Below are positions 37,565 through 44,849 of a DNA stretch of 44,849 nt, in pieces. The stretch spans positions 1 to 44,849 of the forward strand of contig JAEMSX010000016.1 in the NCBI GenBank assembly GCA_016462645.1, given 5' to 3'. The translations under genes and the position numbers were made by a program. The notes under the pieces are model-generated. The model was not told where the DNA came from. It ran no database searches and saw only the letters and a list, made by a program, of their open reading frames with translations. The DNA comes from Thermoleophilaceae bacterium (GTDB lineage Bacteria; Actinomycetota; Thermoleophilia; Solirubrobacterales; JACPNS01). Positions within the stretch are counted from its first letter, which is position 1. Every line of letters starts with the position of its first letter.

Positions 37565-38236
37565 ATGATGTCGCCGTCCATTCGTGTCGCACTGGCGCTC
37601 GCGCTGACAGTGATCGCAACGGCCCTCACCGCGCCCGGCGCGGTGGCCGCGGGGATCACATTCGACACGCCGAAAGACACCCGTGTCGTCGACGGCACCT
37701 CGGTCGGGGGCGCGCGCCTCGGGCACAAGCGTGCGCGCGTGGTCAAGAAGCTCGGCAAACCGACTTCGACCGTTCGCGGCGAGACGAAGTCATTTTTCTG
37801 CGACACCTACGCGAAGATCGGACTCGCGGTGTGCTTCAAGCGAATCAAGGGCAAGGTCACGAGCGCTGTGCCCAGCTCAGGCAAGGCCAAGACGAAGGTC
37901 AAGAATTGGAATGGAACGGTCATCACATTCGGAATCGCCAATCCCGCGTTTCGGACCGTGGACGGCAGCCTCGGAATCGGGACGGACTTCGAGACTCTGA
38001 CGAACTGGCGTAAGGGCACCGAACTCAACTGGGGCCCGGACAAGTTCGGAAATCCGCCCGACGCGCGTGCCTATGAGGTCGCCGACTCTGACGACCCCGG
38101 GATCACCCGATGGTTTCTGACCGGTACCGGCGAGGCCGGCAGTCCGATCACTGTCGCGAGCTTCATCATCGGTATTCCGAAGTACATGGGATCGCTCAGC
38201 GGCTACCTCGACTCGCAGAGCCCGAAGCCGGAGTAG
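37565..38236 (+). CDS. Exported protein of unknown function
   Basis: A 223-residue protein with a clear signal peptide: two Met codons (37565, 37568), Arg, then VALALALTVIATALTAPGAVA with cleavage likely after AVA. The mature part begins with a short segment containing the SmpA/BLIP-like phrasing GGARLGHKRARVVKKLGKPTSTVRGE, a pattern of proteins where a conserved Gly-x-x-x-x-V-x-x-x-x-G-x-P turn is followed by beta strands (FCDTYAKIGLAVCFKR). Two Cys in that segment could form a disulphide. The rest is beta-rich, containing FGIANPAFRTVDGSLGIGTD. Secreted or wall-associated; no function can be given. Confidence 0.65.
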   Translation: MMSPSIRVALALALTVIATALTAPGAVAAGITFDTPKDTRVVDGTSVGGARLGHKRARVVKKLGKPTSTVRGETKSFFCDTYAKIGLAVCFKRIKGKVTSAVPSSGKAKTKVKNWNGTVITFGIANPAFRTVDGSLGIGTDFETLTNWRKGTELNWGPDKFGNPPDARAYEVADSDDPGITRWFLTGTGEAGSPITVASFIIGIPKYMGSLSGYLDSQSPKPE

Positions 38237-38333
38237 CCGGCCGAAATTCTCAGCGTCTCTGAGGCGCCTCCCAGCTCTTTCACAGCCGCAGGGTCGAACA
38301 TCACTGCAACCTCCCCACCAGAACAGGATGCAG

Positions 38334-38864
38334 ATGAATCTCGACCAACAACAGAAGACCCGGCTTGCGATCGCGCTCGGCGCAGTCGTCGCGCTCGTGC
38401 TGGGGTTCTCCGTATTGAACAAATCCGACTCCGGCTCGAATGCCAGCGCCAGCACGGCGATGCGCGGGCAGGGCATGCAGAACGGCCAGGGCCCGCCGGG
38501 TGCGCAGGGTGGCTCCGGCGCAACGGGCGCGACCGGCGGCGGGATGGGCCAGGGCGGCCCCCCGAACGGCGGACAGGGCGGTCCTCCGCAGATGACTGAA
38601 CTCACCGGCACGACCAGAACGAAAGCTGTTGCGGCCGCAAAGACAAAGGCGAGCGGCACGGTTGATCACGCGTTCGAGGCCCCGAACGGATCCGGCTACG
38701 TCGTGATCTTCGAGAAATCGGACGGCACGCACGTGGGCGTCCAGGTCAGCAAGGAGTTCAAGGTGACAGGGACGCGGACGATGCAGATGGGCCCGGGCGG
38801 CCAGGGTGAAGGTCAGGGTGGACCGCCGGCCGGCGCGCAGCAGCAGGGCACGAACACGCAGTAG
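38334..38864 (+). CDS. Membrane-anchored Gly-rich protein with PepSY-like C-terminal domain
   Basis: A 176-residue protein. It starts with a short polar stretch and one N-terminal membrane helix (LAIALGAVVALVLGFSVL), then a Gly/Pro/Gln-rich linker (MGQGGPPNGGQGGPPQM) and a small domain of about 60 residues (AAAKTKASGTVDHAFEAPN followed by YVVIFEKSDGTHVGVQVS), which resembles the PepSY-like domains common in actinobacterial exported proteins. The domain would lie outside the membrane. ATG 38334 is taken because CAGGA lies 5 nt upstream; ATG 38328 is an alternative. Function unknown; PepSY domains are often thought to inhibit proteases. Confidence 0.6.
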   Translation: MNLDQQQKTRLAIALGAVVALVLGFSVLNKSDSGSNASASTAMRGQGMQNGQGPPGAQGGSGATGATGGGMGQGGPPNGGQGGPPQMTELTGTTRTKAVAAAKTKASGTVDHAFEAPNGSGYVVIFEKSDGTHVGVQVSKEFKVTGTRTMQMGPGGQGEGQGGPPAGAQQQGTNTQ

Positions 38865-38881
38865 CCCGAACCTCATGGGAT

Positions 38882-38932
38882 GATTTCTCCTCGTCGCGTG
38901 TCTCAAGCATTGAGACTCGACGAGGGGAGATC
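38882..38932. terminator. Large hairpin downstream of the PepSY-like gene
   Basis: GTCTCAA/TTGAGAC around a 3-base loop is extended by CTCGTCG/CGACGAG and an outer TCTCC/GGAGA region with a small bulge, about 50 nt in all. There is no T-run after it. It may be a terminator of the upstream gene or part of the leader before icmB, whose -10-like site lies at 39008. Confidence 0.5.
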
Positions 38933-39007
38933 AGCTTGATTCGAACGTCCATCGCGGCCCTGGCCGCGGCCGCCCCCACATCGCAGCCGGTCACGAAATC
39001 GACCATC

Positions 39008-39013
39008 TAACCT
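39008..39013 (+). promoter_or_regulatory. -10-like hexamer TAACCT before the B12-binding subunit gene
   Basis: TAACCT ends 10 nt before the ATG at 39024. The same hexamer precedes the TerC gene. Confidence 0.4.
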
Positions 39014-39023
39014 TCTGCCGCGT

Positions 39024-39434
39024 ATGAGCGATTCCGCCACAGGCAAAAAGATCCGCGTCGTCGTGGCCAAGCCCGGCCTCGACGGTCACGACCGCGGTGC
39101 GAAGATCATCGCGCGCGCCCTGCGTGACGCCGGAATGGAAGTCATCTACACCGGCCTCCACCAGACCCCCGAGCAGATCGTCGAGACCGCGCTGCAGGAA
39201 GACGCCGACGCGATCGGCCTCTCAATCCTCTCCGGCGCCCACATGACGCTGGTCCCGAAGATCATGAAGCTCCTCCAGGAGCAGGACGCCGGCGACATCC
39301 TCGTCTGCGTCGGCGGCACGATCCCGTCTGATGACATCGAGCCGCTGAAGGAGCTCGGCGTGGCCGGCATCTTCACCCCGGGCTCACCGACGACCGACAT
39401 CGTCGACTTCATCACCGGCGCTGTCGCCGCCTGA
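39024..39434 (+). CDS. icmB: B12-binding subunit of acyl-CoA mutase (IcmB-like)
   Basis: A 136-residue Rossmann-like cobalamin-binding protein. The DGHDRG motif places the cobalt-ligating His at residue 22 ([10 protein letters not shown]), followed by the family marks GLSILSGAH and [11 protein letters not shown]. It is the size of the separate small subunit of isobutyryl-CoA mutase. It should form an alpha2beta2 enzyme with the catalytic subunit at 34741. The two genes are 2.6 kb apart with three unrelated genes between, and each has its own promoter-like site, so expression is not operonic. It could serve more than one catalytic subunit if the genome has others. Confidence 0.92.
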   Translation: MSDSATGKKIRVVVAKPGLDGHDRGAKIIARALRDAGMEVIYTGLHQTPEQIVETALQEDADAIGLSILSGAHMTLVPKIMKLLQEQDAGDILVCVGGTIPSDDIEPLKELGVAGIFTPGSPTTDIVDFITGAVAA

Positions 39435-39455
39435 TTCTGGCCGTACGGTCCGGAG

Positions 39456-39473
39456 GCGCCGCCGTCGCGGCGC
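39456..39473. terminator. GC-rich hairpin after icmB
   Basis: GCGCCGC and GCGGCGC form a 7-bp stem around CGTC, 22 bp after the icmB stop, without a T-run. Confidence 0.4.
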
Positions 39474-39485
39474 GATCTCGAATAA

Positions 39486-39498
39486 AGTGCGTCGCACT
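39486..39498. promoter_or_regulatory. Palindrome overlapping the likely sulfatase promoter
   Basis: AGTGCG and CGCACT are perfect 6-bp arms around T. It overlaps a -10-like TAAAGT (39483-39488) and would cover the transcription start of the sulfatase-maturase operon, a position suited to a repressor. Confidence 0.45.
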
Positions 39499-39524
39499 GC
39501 GTGCCCGATCGAGAGGATTTGTTT

Positions 39525-42434
39525 ATGTCTGGCTCCACGAACGAAGTGCTCGTTGCCGCCTACCAGGACGTCGAAGCCGCTCGAACTGATTTCGAGTCTC
39601 TCGTCAGCCTGATCAAGGCCAAGACCGTCAAGGTCGAGGGCGTGATTCTCGTTGCCCATGAAGAAGACGGCAGCGTCACCGTGGTCGATACCGGCGACAG
39701 GCTCGGACGCAAGGGAGCCGGCTGGGGCGGCGGCGTCGGTCTCGCGGTCGGGCTGTTTCAGCCGGAACTCATTCCGGCAATCGCGGTCGGCGCGGGTGCC
39801 GGCGGGATCGCCGGAAAGTTCGCCTCGCACCGCCTCCAGACGGGGCTCGGAGACAAGCTGGGCGAGGCTCTGCCCGCGGGTTCGGCAGGGATCATCGGAG
39901 TCTTCTCGGCGGAGTACCGACTGGAGATCGAGCGGGCGCTGCCGGGGTCGCCCGCGAAGTCCGTCGTCATGACGGACGAGAAAGGCCTGCTCGGCGCGCT
40001 CAAGAGTGATCTCGAAGCTGCGATGGGCAAGTTCAACCCGGATCGCACGAAGCTCCCCATCCCCGACCCCCCGTTCGGCGGCGTGCTCGGCCGCACGATC
40101 TCGGAATCGATCGCTGACTGGTCGATCGTCGCCGGCGTCAAGCCGCCACCAGACTCACCCAACGTGCTGGTCGTTCTGATCGACGACGCGGGATTCGGAA
40201 ACACAGAAACCTTCGGCGGACCGATCAGCACGCCGGCGATGTCCCGCGTGCGCGAGGCCGGCCTGACGTACAACCGCTTTCACGTCACGGCGGTCTGCTC
40301 GCCGACTCGCGCCGCGATGCTCACCGGGCGCAATCACCACCGCGCGGGTATGGGATCGATCGTCGAGTTTCCGGGACCGTTCCCGGGCTACACGGGCGCG
40401 CTTCCGCGTAGCTGCGCACCGGTGCCGCGCATCCTCAAGGAGAACGGATACGTCACCGGCGGCTTCGGCAAGTGGCACCTCACGCCGGACCAGGTCCAAG
40501 GCGCCGCCGGCCCGTTCAACCGCTGGCCCCAGGCATGGGGATTCGACCATTGGTGGGGCTTCCTGAGCGGGGCCGCCGGTCAGTACGACCCGATCATCAC
40601 GCAGGACAACACGGTGATCGGAGTGCCCGAGGGCACGGACGGGAAGCCCTATTACTTCCCCGACGACATCACGGACAAGTCGGTCGAGTGGCTCAACGCC
40701 GTGCGCGCGCAGGATCCGGACAAGCCGTGGTTCATGTATTACTCGACGGGCTGCGCGCACGCCCCGCACCACGTCATGACGGAGTGGAGCGACAAGTACA
40801 AGGGCAAGTTCGATGAAGGCTGGGACGTCCTGCGTGAGCAGGTGCTCGCGCGCCAGAAGGAACTGGGCATCGTCCCGCAGGACACGGAGCTCTCGAAGCG
40901 TCCTGACCTGTTTCCCGCGTGGGACACGCTCTCAGAGAACGAGAAGAAGCTCTACGCGCGGCAGATGGAGGTTTACGCCGGTTACTGCGAGAACGCGGAC
41001 TGGAACGTCGGCCGACTGCTCGACGCGATCGAGGAACTCGGCGACCGTGACAACACGCTCGTGATCTATGTCTGGGGCGACAATGGCGCCAGCATGGAAG
41101 GCACGACCACCGGCTCGTTCAACGAGATGACCTTCCTCAACGGTGTCGTGCTTGACGCCGATCACCAGCTCAAACTGATCGAGCAGTACGGCGGAATTGA
41201 GGAGCTGGGCGGAGAGCACACCGCGCCCCACTATGCCGCGGCCTGGGCGCACGCCGGCAACACGCCGTTCCAGTGGGGCAAGCAGATGGCCAGCCATCTC
41301 GGCGGCACGCGCAACCCGATGGTGATTTCCTGGCCCGATCGGATCAGCCCCGATCTCGCCGTCCGCGATCAGTTCACGCACTGCATCGACATCGGCCCGA
41401 CGATTCTCGAGGCGGTCGGGATCCCCGAGCCGAAGGAGGTTGACGGAATCCCGCAGGAGCCAATGGATGGCACGAGCTTCCTTGAAACCTTCAGCGACGC
41501 GAACGCCGAGGACCGCCACACGTCGCAGTACTTCGAGATGCTCGGCAGCCGCGCGATGTACAAGGACGGCTGGTGGGCATGTACGCGCCTTGACAAGGCC
41601 CCGTGGGACATGTCTCCTGAGACGATGGCGAAGTTCGGCCCCGGCTCTGACTACGACCCGGAGGCCGACGAGTGGGAGCTCTATTACCTGCCCGACGACT
41701 TCTCTCAGGCGAAGAACGTCGCGGCGGACCATCCCGAGAAGGTCAAAGAACTCGTGGAGCTCTGGTGGCAGGAGGCCGAACGCAATCGCGCACTTCCGCT
41801 GCTCGGCGCATTCTGCGTGTTCTTCGACATGCTCCCTCCGCTGCCGACAAAGACGCGATTCCGGTTTGGTTGCGATGTCCAGAACGTCCAGCGCGGAATG
41901 GTGCCCCGGATCGCCGGTCGTTCCTACGCGATCGAGGCGGAGCTCGACGTGCCCGACGGCGGCGCCGAAGGCGTGATCGTGGCCAACGCCGATTTCATCG
42001 GCGGCTTCGCGCTGTGGGTCGACAAGAACGGTCTGCTCAATCACACGTACTCCTACCTCGGCGTTGAGACCTATCGCCAGCAGTCGAACAAGCCGCTTCC
42101 GCACGGGAAAGTCAGCGTGCGCATGGAGTTCGAGTCGAAGGAGATGAAGCCCGGCTCACCAGGGACGGCTTTCCTCTACGTGAACGACGAGGAAGTGGGC
42201 TCGGGCGAACTCGCACACACAGTGCCGCTCGCCTTCTCCTCATATGCGGGCATGGACATCGGCCGCGACAACGGCGGCGTCGTCGACCTCGAGTACGAGG
42301 ATCGCGCGCCGTACGCATTCACCGGCACCGTCCGCGAGGTCACGTTCGATCTCGCTCCGGCGCACCACGAACACGAGAAAGCACAGCACGCAAAGGCGGT
42401 TCAGCAGGACTTCGCCGCCGGCGTCGCGGGCTGA
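39525..42434 (+). CDS. Sulfatase with N-terminal DUF1269-like domain
   Basis: A 969-residue protein. Residues 1 to about 165 are a DUF1269-like domain: an alpha/beta start (EVLVAAYQDVEAARTDFESL), a Gly-rich hydrophobic stretch (AVGLFQPELIPAIAVGAGAG) and a second alpha/beta part (GIIGVFSAEYRLEIERAL). The sulfatase domain starts near 205 (PNVLVVLIDDAGFGNTETFGG, metal-binding Asp pair). Cys258 in CSPTRAAMLTGR is the residue converted to formylglycine, and GFGKWHL, YVWGDNGASMEG follow. The last 160 residues are the beta-rich C-terminal domain of long arylsulfatases. There is no signal peptide, so it is cytoplasmic or membrane-associated. ATG 39525 has GAGAGGA 7 nt upstream; GTG 39501 is an alternative. 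Substrate unknown. Its maturase gene overlaps the stop by 1 nt. Confidence 0.9.
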   Translation: MSGSTNEVLVAAYQDVEAARTDFESLVSLIKAKTVKVEGVILVAHEEDGSVTVVDTGDRLGRKGAGWGGGVGLAVGLFQPELIPAIAVGAGAGGIAGKFASHRLQTGLGDKLGEALPAGSAGIIGVFSAEYRLEIERALPGSPAKSVVMTDEKGLLGALKSDLEAAMGKFNPDRTKLPIPDPPFGGVLGRTISESIADWSIVAGVKPPPDSPNVLVVLIDDAGFGNTETFGGPISTPAMSRVREAGLTYNRFHVTAVCSPTRAAMLTGRNHHRAGMGSIVEFPGPFPGYTGALPRSCAPVPRILKENGYVTGGFGKWHLTPDQVQGAAGPFNRWPQAWGFDHWWGFLSGAAGQYDPIITQDNTVIGVPEGTDGKPYYFPDDITDKSVEWLNAVRAQDPDKPWFMYYSTGCAHAPHHVMTEWSDKYKGKFDEGWDVLREQVLARQKELGIVPQDTELSKRPDLFPAWDTLSENEKKLYARQMEVYAGYCENADWNVGRLLDAIEELGDRDNTLVIYVWGDNGASMEGTTTGSFNEMTFLNGVVLDADHQLKLIEQYGGIEELGGEHTAPHYAAAWAHAGNTPFQWGKQMASHLGGTRNPMVISWPDRISPDLAVRDQFTHCIDIGPTILEAVGIPEPKEVDGIPQEPMDGTSFLETFSDANAEDRHTSQYFEMLGSRAMYKDGWWACTRLDKAPWDMSPETMAKFGPGSDYDPEADEWELYYLPDDFSQAKNVAADHPEKVKELVELWWQEAERNRALPLLGAFCVFFDMLPPLPTKTRFRFGCDVQNVQRGMVPRIAGRSYAIEAELDVPDGGAEGVIVANADFIGGFALWVDKNGLLNHTYSYLGVETYRQQSNKPLPHGKVSVRMEFESKEMKPGSPGTAFLYVNDEEVGSGELAHTVPLAFSSYAGMDIGRDNGGVVDLEYEDRAPYAFTGTVREVTFDLAPAHHEHEKAQHAKAVQQDFAAGVAG

Positions 42435-43795
42435 TGATCACGGCCACAGAGCCGTTTCATCTGCTCGCCAAGCCGACCGGCGCAGTCTGCAATCTCGACT
42501 GCGACTACTGCTTCTTCCTTTCCAAGGAGATGCTGTACCCGGACAGTGACTTCCGCATGTCCGAAACGGTGCTCGGCGCCTACGTCACGCAACTGATCGA
42601 AGCGCATGCCGGTCAGCCCGAAGTGCAGATCGCCTGGCAGGGGGGAGAGCCGACCCTCATGGGTCTGGAGTTCTTCGAGCACGCGGTCGCGCTGGCGGAG
42701 CGTGCAGCCGAGCCGGGCCAGACGCTCGTGCACACGATCCAGACCAACGGGACCAAAATCGATGCAGCCTGGGCCGAGTTCTTCAAGCGCAAGGACTTCC
42801 TCGTCGGGGTCTCGATCGACGGCCCGCAGGCGATTCACGACGCCTATCGCGTAACGAAGGGTGGGCGCGGAAGCTTCGAACAGGTGATGCGCGGGCTCGA
42901 CCACCTGCGCGAACACGGGGCCGAGTGGAACGCCCTCTGCACGATTCACGCGAAGAACGCTGACCGTGGGCGCGAGGTCTACGCGTTCCTCCGGGATGAG
43001 TGCGGTGCGCGATTCATGCAGTTCATACCGATCGTCGAGCGCGTCGCAGGCGCGGATCTCGACGACGACGGCGGAGTGCCCTGGTCGTCATGGCGCGATC
43101 GTCCGCTCTATCGCCAGGAGGGGACCGCCGTCACGTCACGGTCGGTCACCGGCGAGCAGTACGGCCGCTTTCTGATCGATGTCTTCGAGGACTGGGTTCG
43201 CCGAGACATCGGTGAGGTCTTCGTGCAGATGTTCGACGTGGCGCTTGCCAACTGGGTCGGTGCCCCGCCATCGCTGTGTGTTCATGCGGAGACCTGTGGT
43301 CGCGCACTGGCACTCGAGCACACCGGCGATCTGTACTCCTGTGATCACTTCGTCGATCCCGAGAACCGACTCGGCAACATCCTTGAACTCCCGATGGCTC
43401 AGCTCGTCGAAACCGAGCAGCAGAAACGCTTCGGCGCGGCCAAGCGCGATTCGCTCCCTGTTCAGTGCCTTGAGTGCGACGTGCTGTTCGCCTGTCATGG
43501 GGGCTGTCCCAAGGATCGCTTCATCGAGACTGCCAGTGGTGATCCGGGGCTCAACTACCTCTGTGACGGATATCTCGCGTTCTTTCGCCACATCGATCAC
43601 CCGATGCGGCGGATGAAGGCCCTGCTTGACGCTGGTCGCGCGCCGTCGGAGCTCGTCGCGGACTACGCCGCGGCGGATGCCTCCCGTGGCCGAAACGACC
43701 CGTGTACGTGCGGTAGTGGCAACAAATGGAAGCGTTGCCACGGCAGGCCCGCAGCAGCGGGACCGAGCTCGGCGGATACAATTGAGACCACCTAA
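42434..43795 (+). CDS. Radical SAM sulfatase-maturating enzyme (anSME) with SEC-C tail
   Basis: A 453-residue radical SAM/SPASM enzyme. The [4Fe-4S] motif C-x3-C-x2-C is at Cys19, Cys23 and Cys26 (CNLDCDYC), WQGGEPTLMG follows as the SAM-binding GGE motif, and the C-terminal SPASM cysteines lie in HAETCGRALALEHTGDLYSC and CLECDVLFACHGGCPKDR. Enzymes of this type oxidise the sulfatase Cys (or Ser) to formylglycine. The substrate is almost certainly the sulfatase encoded just upstream: the stop and start overlap as TGATG. A SEC-C zinc motif (NDPCTCGSGNKWKRCHG) ends the protein, perhaps helping it bind the client or ribosome. It is oxygen-sensitive chemistry in a genome whose other genes (NDH-2) suggest respiration. 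Confidence 0.92.
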   Translation: MITATEPFHLLAKPTGAVCNLDCDYCFFLSKEMLYPDSDFRMSETVLGAYVTQLIEAHAGQPEVQIAWQGGEPTLMGLEFFEHAVALAERAAEPGQTLVHTIQTNGTKIDAAWAEFFKRKDFLVGVSIDGPQAIHDAYRVTKGGRGSFEQVMRGLDHLREHGAEWNALCTIHAKNADRGREVYAFLRDECGARFMQFIPIVERVAGADLDDDGGVPWSSWRDRPLYRQEGTAVTSRSVTGEQYGRFLIDVFEDWVRRDIGEVFVQMFDVALANWVGAPPSLCVHAETCGRALALEHTGDLYSCDHFVDPENRLGNILELPMAQLVETEQQKRFGAAKRDSLPVQCLECDVLFACHGGCPKDRFIETASGDPGLNYLCDGYLAFFRHIDHPMRRMKALLDAGRAPSELVADYAAADASRGRNDPCTCGSGNKWKRCHGRPAAAGPSSADTIETT

Positions 43796-43815
43796 GTAAC
43801 TATTGAGTCACTTAG
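43792..43815. terminator. Weak inverted repeat at the end of the maturase gene
   Basis: CTAAGT and ACTTAG are 6-bp arms around 12 bases, spanning the maturase stop. AT-rich and short, so only a possible terminator. The 243-bp gap that follows holds the etf leader and nothing else I can support. Confidence 0.3.
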
Positions 43816-44038
43816 CAGCGACAGTTACCGAAAATCGAGCTGCCGCCAACCGCATGAACGTTCGTAAACCCGCTACCTTTCACCCGCGCGTATCCGACCG
43901 TTGGAACGCGACCACACAAGCTTTCTTCCCATTCGAGAGCTCTCTTTCGTTCTGGCTCCCAAACCAGGATCCAATTGTTGTCATGACCACCAATCCGTCC
44001 GTGCCCAGTTACGGCCGAACCCCTACCAGGAGGACATC

Positions 44039-44833
44039 TTGAAGATCGCCGTCCTTGTCAAGGAGGTTCCGGACGCCGCCGTCGAAAAGCGCCTCGATCC
44101 CAACACGAAGCGCATCGACCGTTCCGGCGAGAAGAACCTCAACCCATTCGACACGCACGCCCTTGAGGCCGCGGTGCAGCTCAAAGAGGGCGGCGCTCCG
44201 GTAGAGGAAATCGTTGCGGTCACGATGGGACCCGATTCATCCGTTCGCACCCTGCACAAGGCAGTCTCGCTGGGCGCAAACCGCTCGATCCAGCTGACCG
44301 ACGACGCACTCGCCGGCTCAGACGTCAACGCCACCGGATACGCACTTGCAAAGGTGCTCGAGTCCGAGGCACCCGACCTCGTCCTGCTCGGACAGCAGTC
44401 CGACGACGGCGAGAACTACACGATCGGCGCAGTCGTCGCCGACCACCTGCAGTTCCCGTCACTGACCCAGGTCGTCGACCTCAAGCTTGAGGGCAACACT
44501 CTCACGCTGAAGCGTCAGGCCGAGTACGGCTACGACACCGTGCAGGTTGACCTGCCGGCAGTCCTCTCCGTCGGTGACGCGCTCAACGAGCCGCGCTACC
44601 CGTCGCTCAAGGACATCATGGGCGCCAAGAAGAAGCCGCTCGACACCAAGTCGGCCGCTGACGTCGGCATCGACGTCGGCCAGGTCGGAGAGGCCGGTTC
44701 CAAGACCGAAGTCCTCGCGATCAACCCGCCGCCGGCGAAGGAAGCAGGCGAGCTCATCGAGGACGCAGACGCAGACGTGGACGCAACCGTCGCCCGCATC
44801 GTGTCCTTCCTCGAAGAAAGGAAGCTGATCTAA
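44039..44833 (+). CDS. etfB: Electron transfer flavoprotein beta subunit
   Basis: A 264-residue EtfB/FixA protein. It begins KIAVLVKEVPDAAVEKRLDP, continues with LNPFDTHALEAAVQLKE and VTMGPDSSVRTLHKAVSLGA, then DLVLLGQQSDDGENYTIGAVVAD-type sequence split by DG, and the late VGDALNEPRYPSLKDIMGAKKK, all typical of the AMP-binding beta subunit. With EtfA it accepts electrons from acyl-CoA dehydrogenases and passes them to the quinone pool. The TTG start at 44039 is fixed by AGGAGG 5 nt upstream, one of the best ribosome binding sites in the window. The next gene starts right after the stop (TAAATG) and is probably etfA. Confidence 0.93.
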   Translation: MKIAVLVKEVPDAAVEKRLDPNTKRIDRSGEKNLNPFDTHALEAAVQLKEGGAPVEEIVAVTMGPDSSVRTLHKAVSLGANRSIQLTDDALAGSDVNATGYALAKVLESEAPDLVLLGQQSDDGENYTIGAVVADHLQFPSLTQVVDLKLEGNTLTLKRQAEYGYDTVQVDLPAVLSVGDALNEPRYPSLKDIMGAKKKPLDTKSAADVGIDVGQVGEAGSKTEVLAINPPPAKEAGELIEDADADVDATVARIVSFLEERKLI

Positions 44834-44849
44834 ATGGCAGGCATCATCG
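44834..44849 (+). CDS. etfA: Start of next gene, probably electron transfer flavoprotein alpha subunit (truncated by window end)
   Basis: The ATG directly follows the etfB stop, and only MAGII is visible. EtfA nearly always follows EtfB, so the call rests on context. Confidence 0.55.

Noticed and set aside
38936-39010. 24-codon TTG frame (signal-peptide-like start, Ala-rich) between the hairpin and icmB
   Set aside because: Very short, made of GC-rich palindromic DNA, and overlaps the -10-like site of icmB. No independent support.
43803-44042. 79-codon frame in the leader of etfB
   Set aside because: No hydrophobic or domain pattern, it overlaps the etfB ribosome binding site and start, and codon use is unlike the neighbours.

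Overview
The window is GC-rich, gene-dense DNA that reads as a chromosome segment of an actinobacterium. The best fit is the Thermoleophilia (Solirubrobacterales-like); this is inference. Supporting points are a tandem ArsA/Get3-like ATPase pair of the mycobacterial Rv3679-Rv3680 type, a GH57/GT4/methyltransferase set resembling Rv3030-Rv3032, a PilT ATPase, sigma factors with long hydrophobic C-terminal extensions, and many start codons lying only 6-10 nt downstream of a -10-like TAnnnT hexamer, as expected for leaderless mRNAs. No tRNA, rRNA, CRISPR array, insertion sequence or phage gene was seen. No stretch over 300 bases lacks a gene; the longest gaps are 23893-24168 and 43796-44038.

Layout. 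1-4357: the end of pilT, an HxlR regulator, a large unknown protein with an acidic tail, and a DUF5946-like protein. 4354-8939: two ArsA-like ATPases on the minus strand, divergent from an overlapping parA-ftsZ pair whose FtsZ has an N-terminal extension of about 130 residues. 8962-14811: gamma-glutamyltransferase, a DrrAB-type ABC exporter, a secreted MBG-domain protein, HisC and a rhodanese. 14801-22640: three SAM methyltransferases, a secreted PhoX/DUF839-like protein, a GH57 glucan enzyme, a GT4 glycosyltransferase and a hexapeptide acetyltransferase, suggesting polysaccharide synthesis and methylation. 22729-23892: a MeaB GTPase and a small membrane protein.

24169-31318 is the most unusual region. 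It holds three paralogous ECF-type sigma factors, each fused to a hydrophobic segment and a long low-complexity tail. Two of them are transcribed divergently from paralogous secreted proteins with thrombospondin type 3 calcium-binding repeats. In each divergent pair both genes carry the same ECF-like promoter (a -35 element, exactly 15 nt, then CGTC), and the two pairs use different versions of it. This looks like a duplicated, self-regulated, membrane-tethered sigma/secreted-protein module. A type II NADH dehydrogenase with a 19-bp operator-like palindrome lies between the first sigma gene and the modules.

31329-44849 is mostly metabolic: leucyl aminopeptidase, thiolase, a 35-residue membrane peptide, an ArsC/Spx-like protein, a split B12-dependent acyl-CoA mutase (catalytic subunit at 34741, B12 subunit at 39024) whose pocket residues match isobutyryl-CoA mutase rather than methylmalonyl-CoA mutase, TerC, two exported or membrane proteins of unknown role, a sulfatase with its radical-SAM maturase, and electron transfer flavoprotein genes. 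Mutase, MeaB, thiolase and Etf together suggest branched-chain or short-chain acyl-CoA metabolism.
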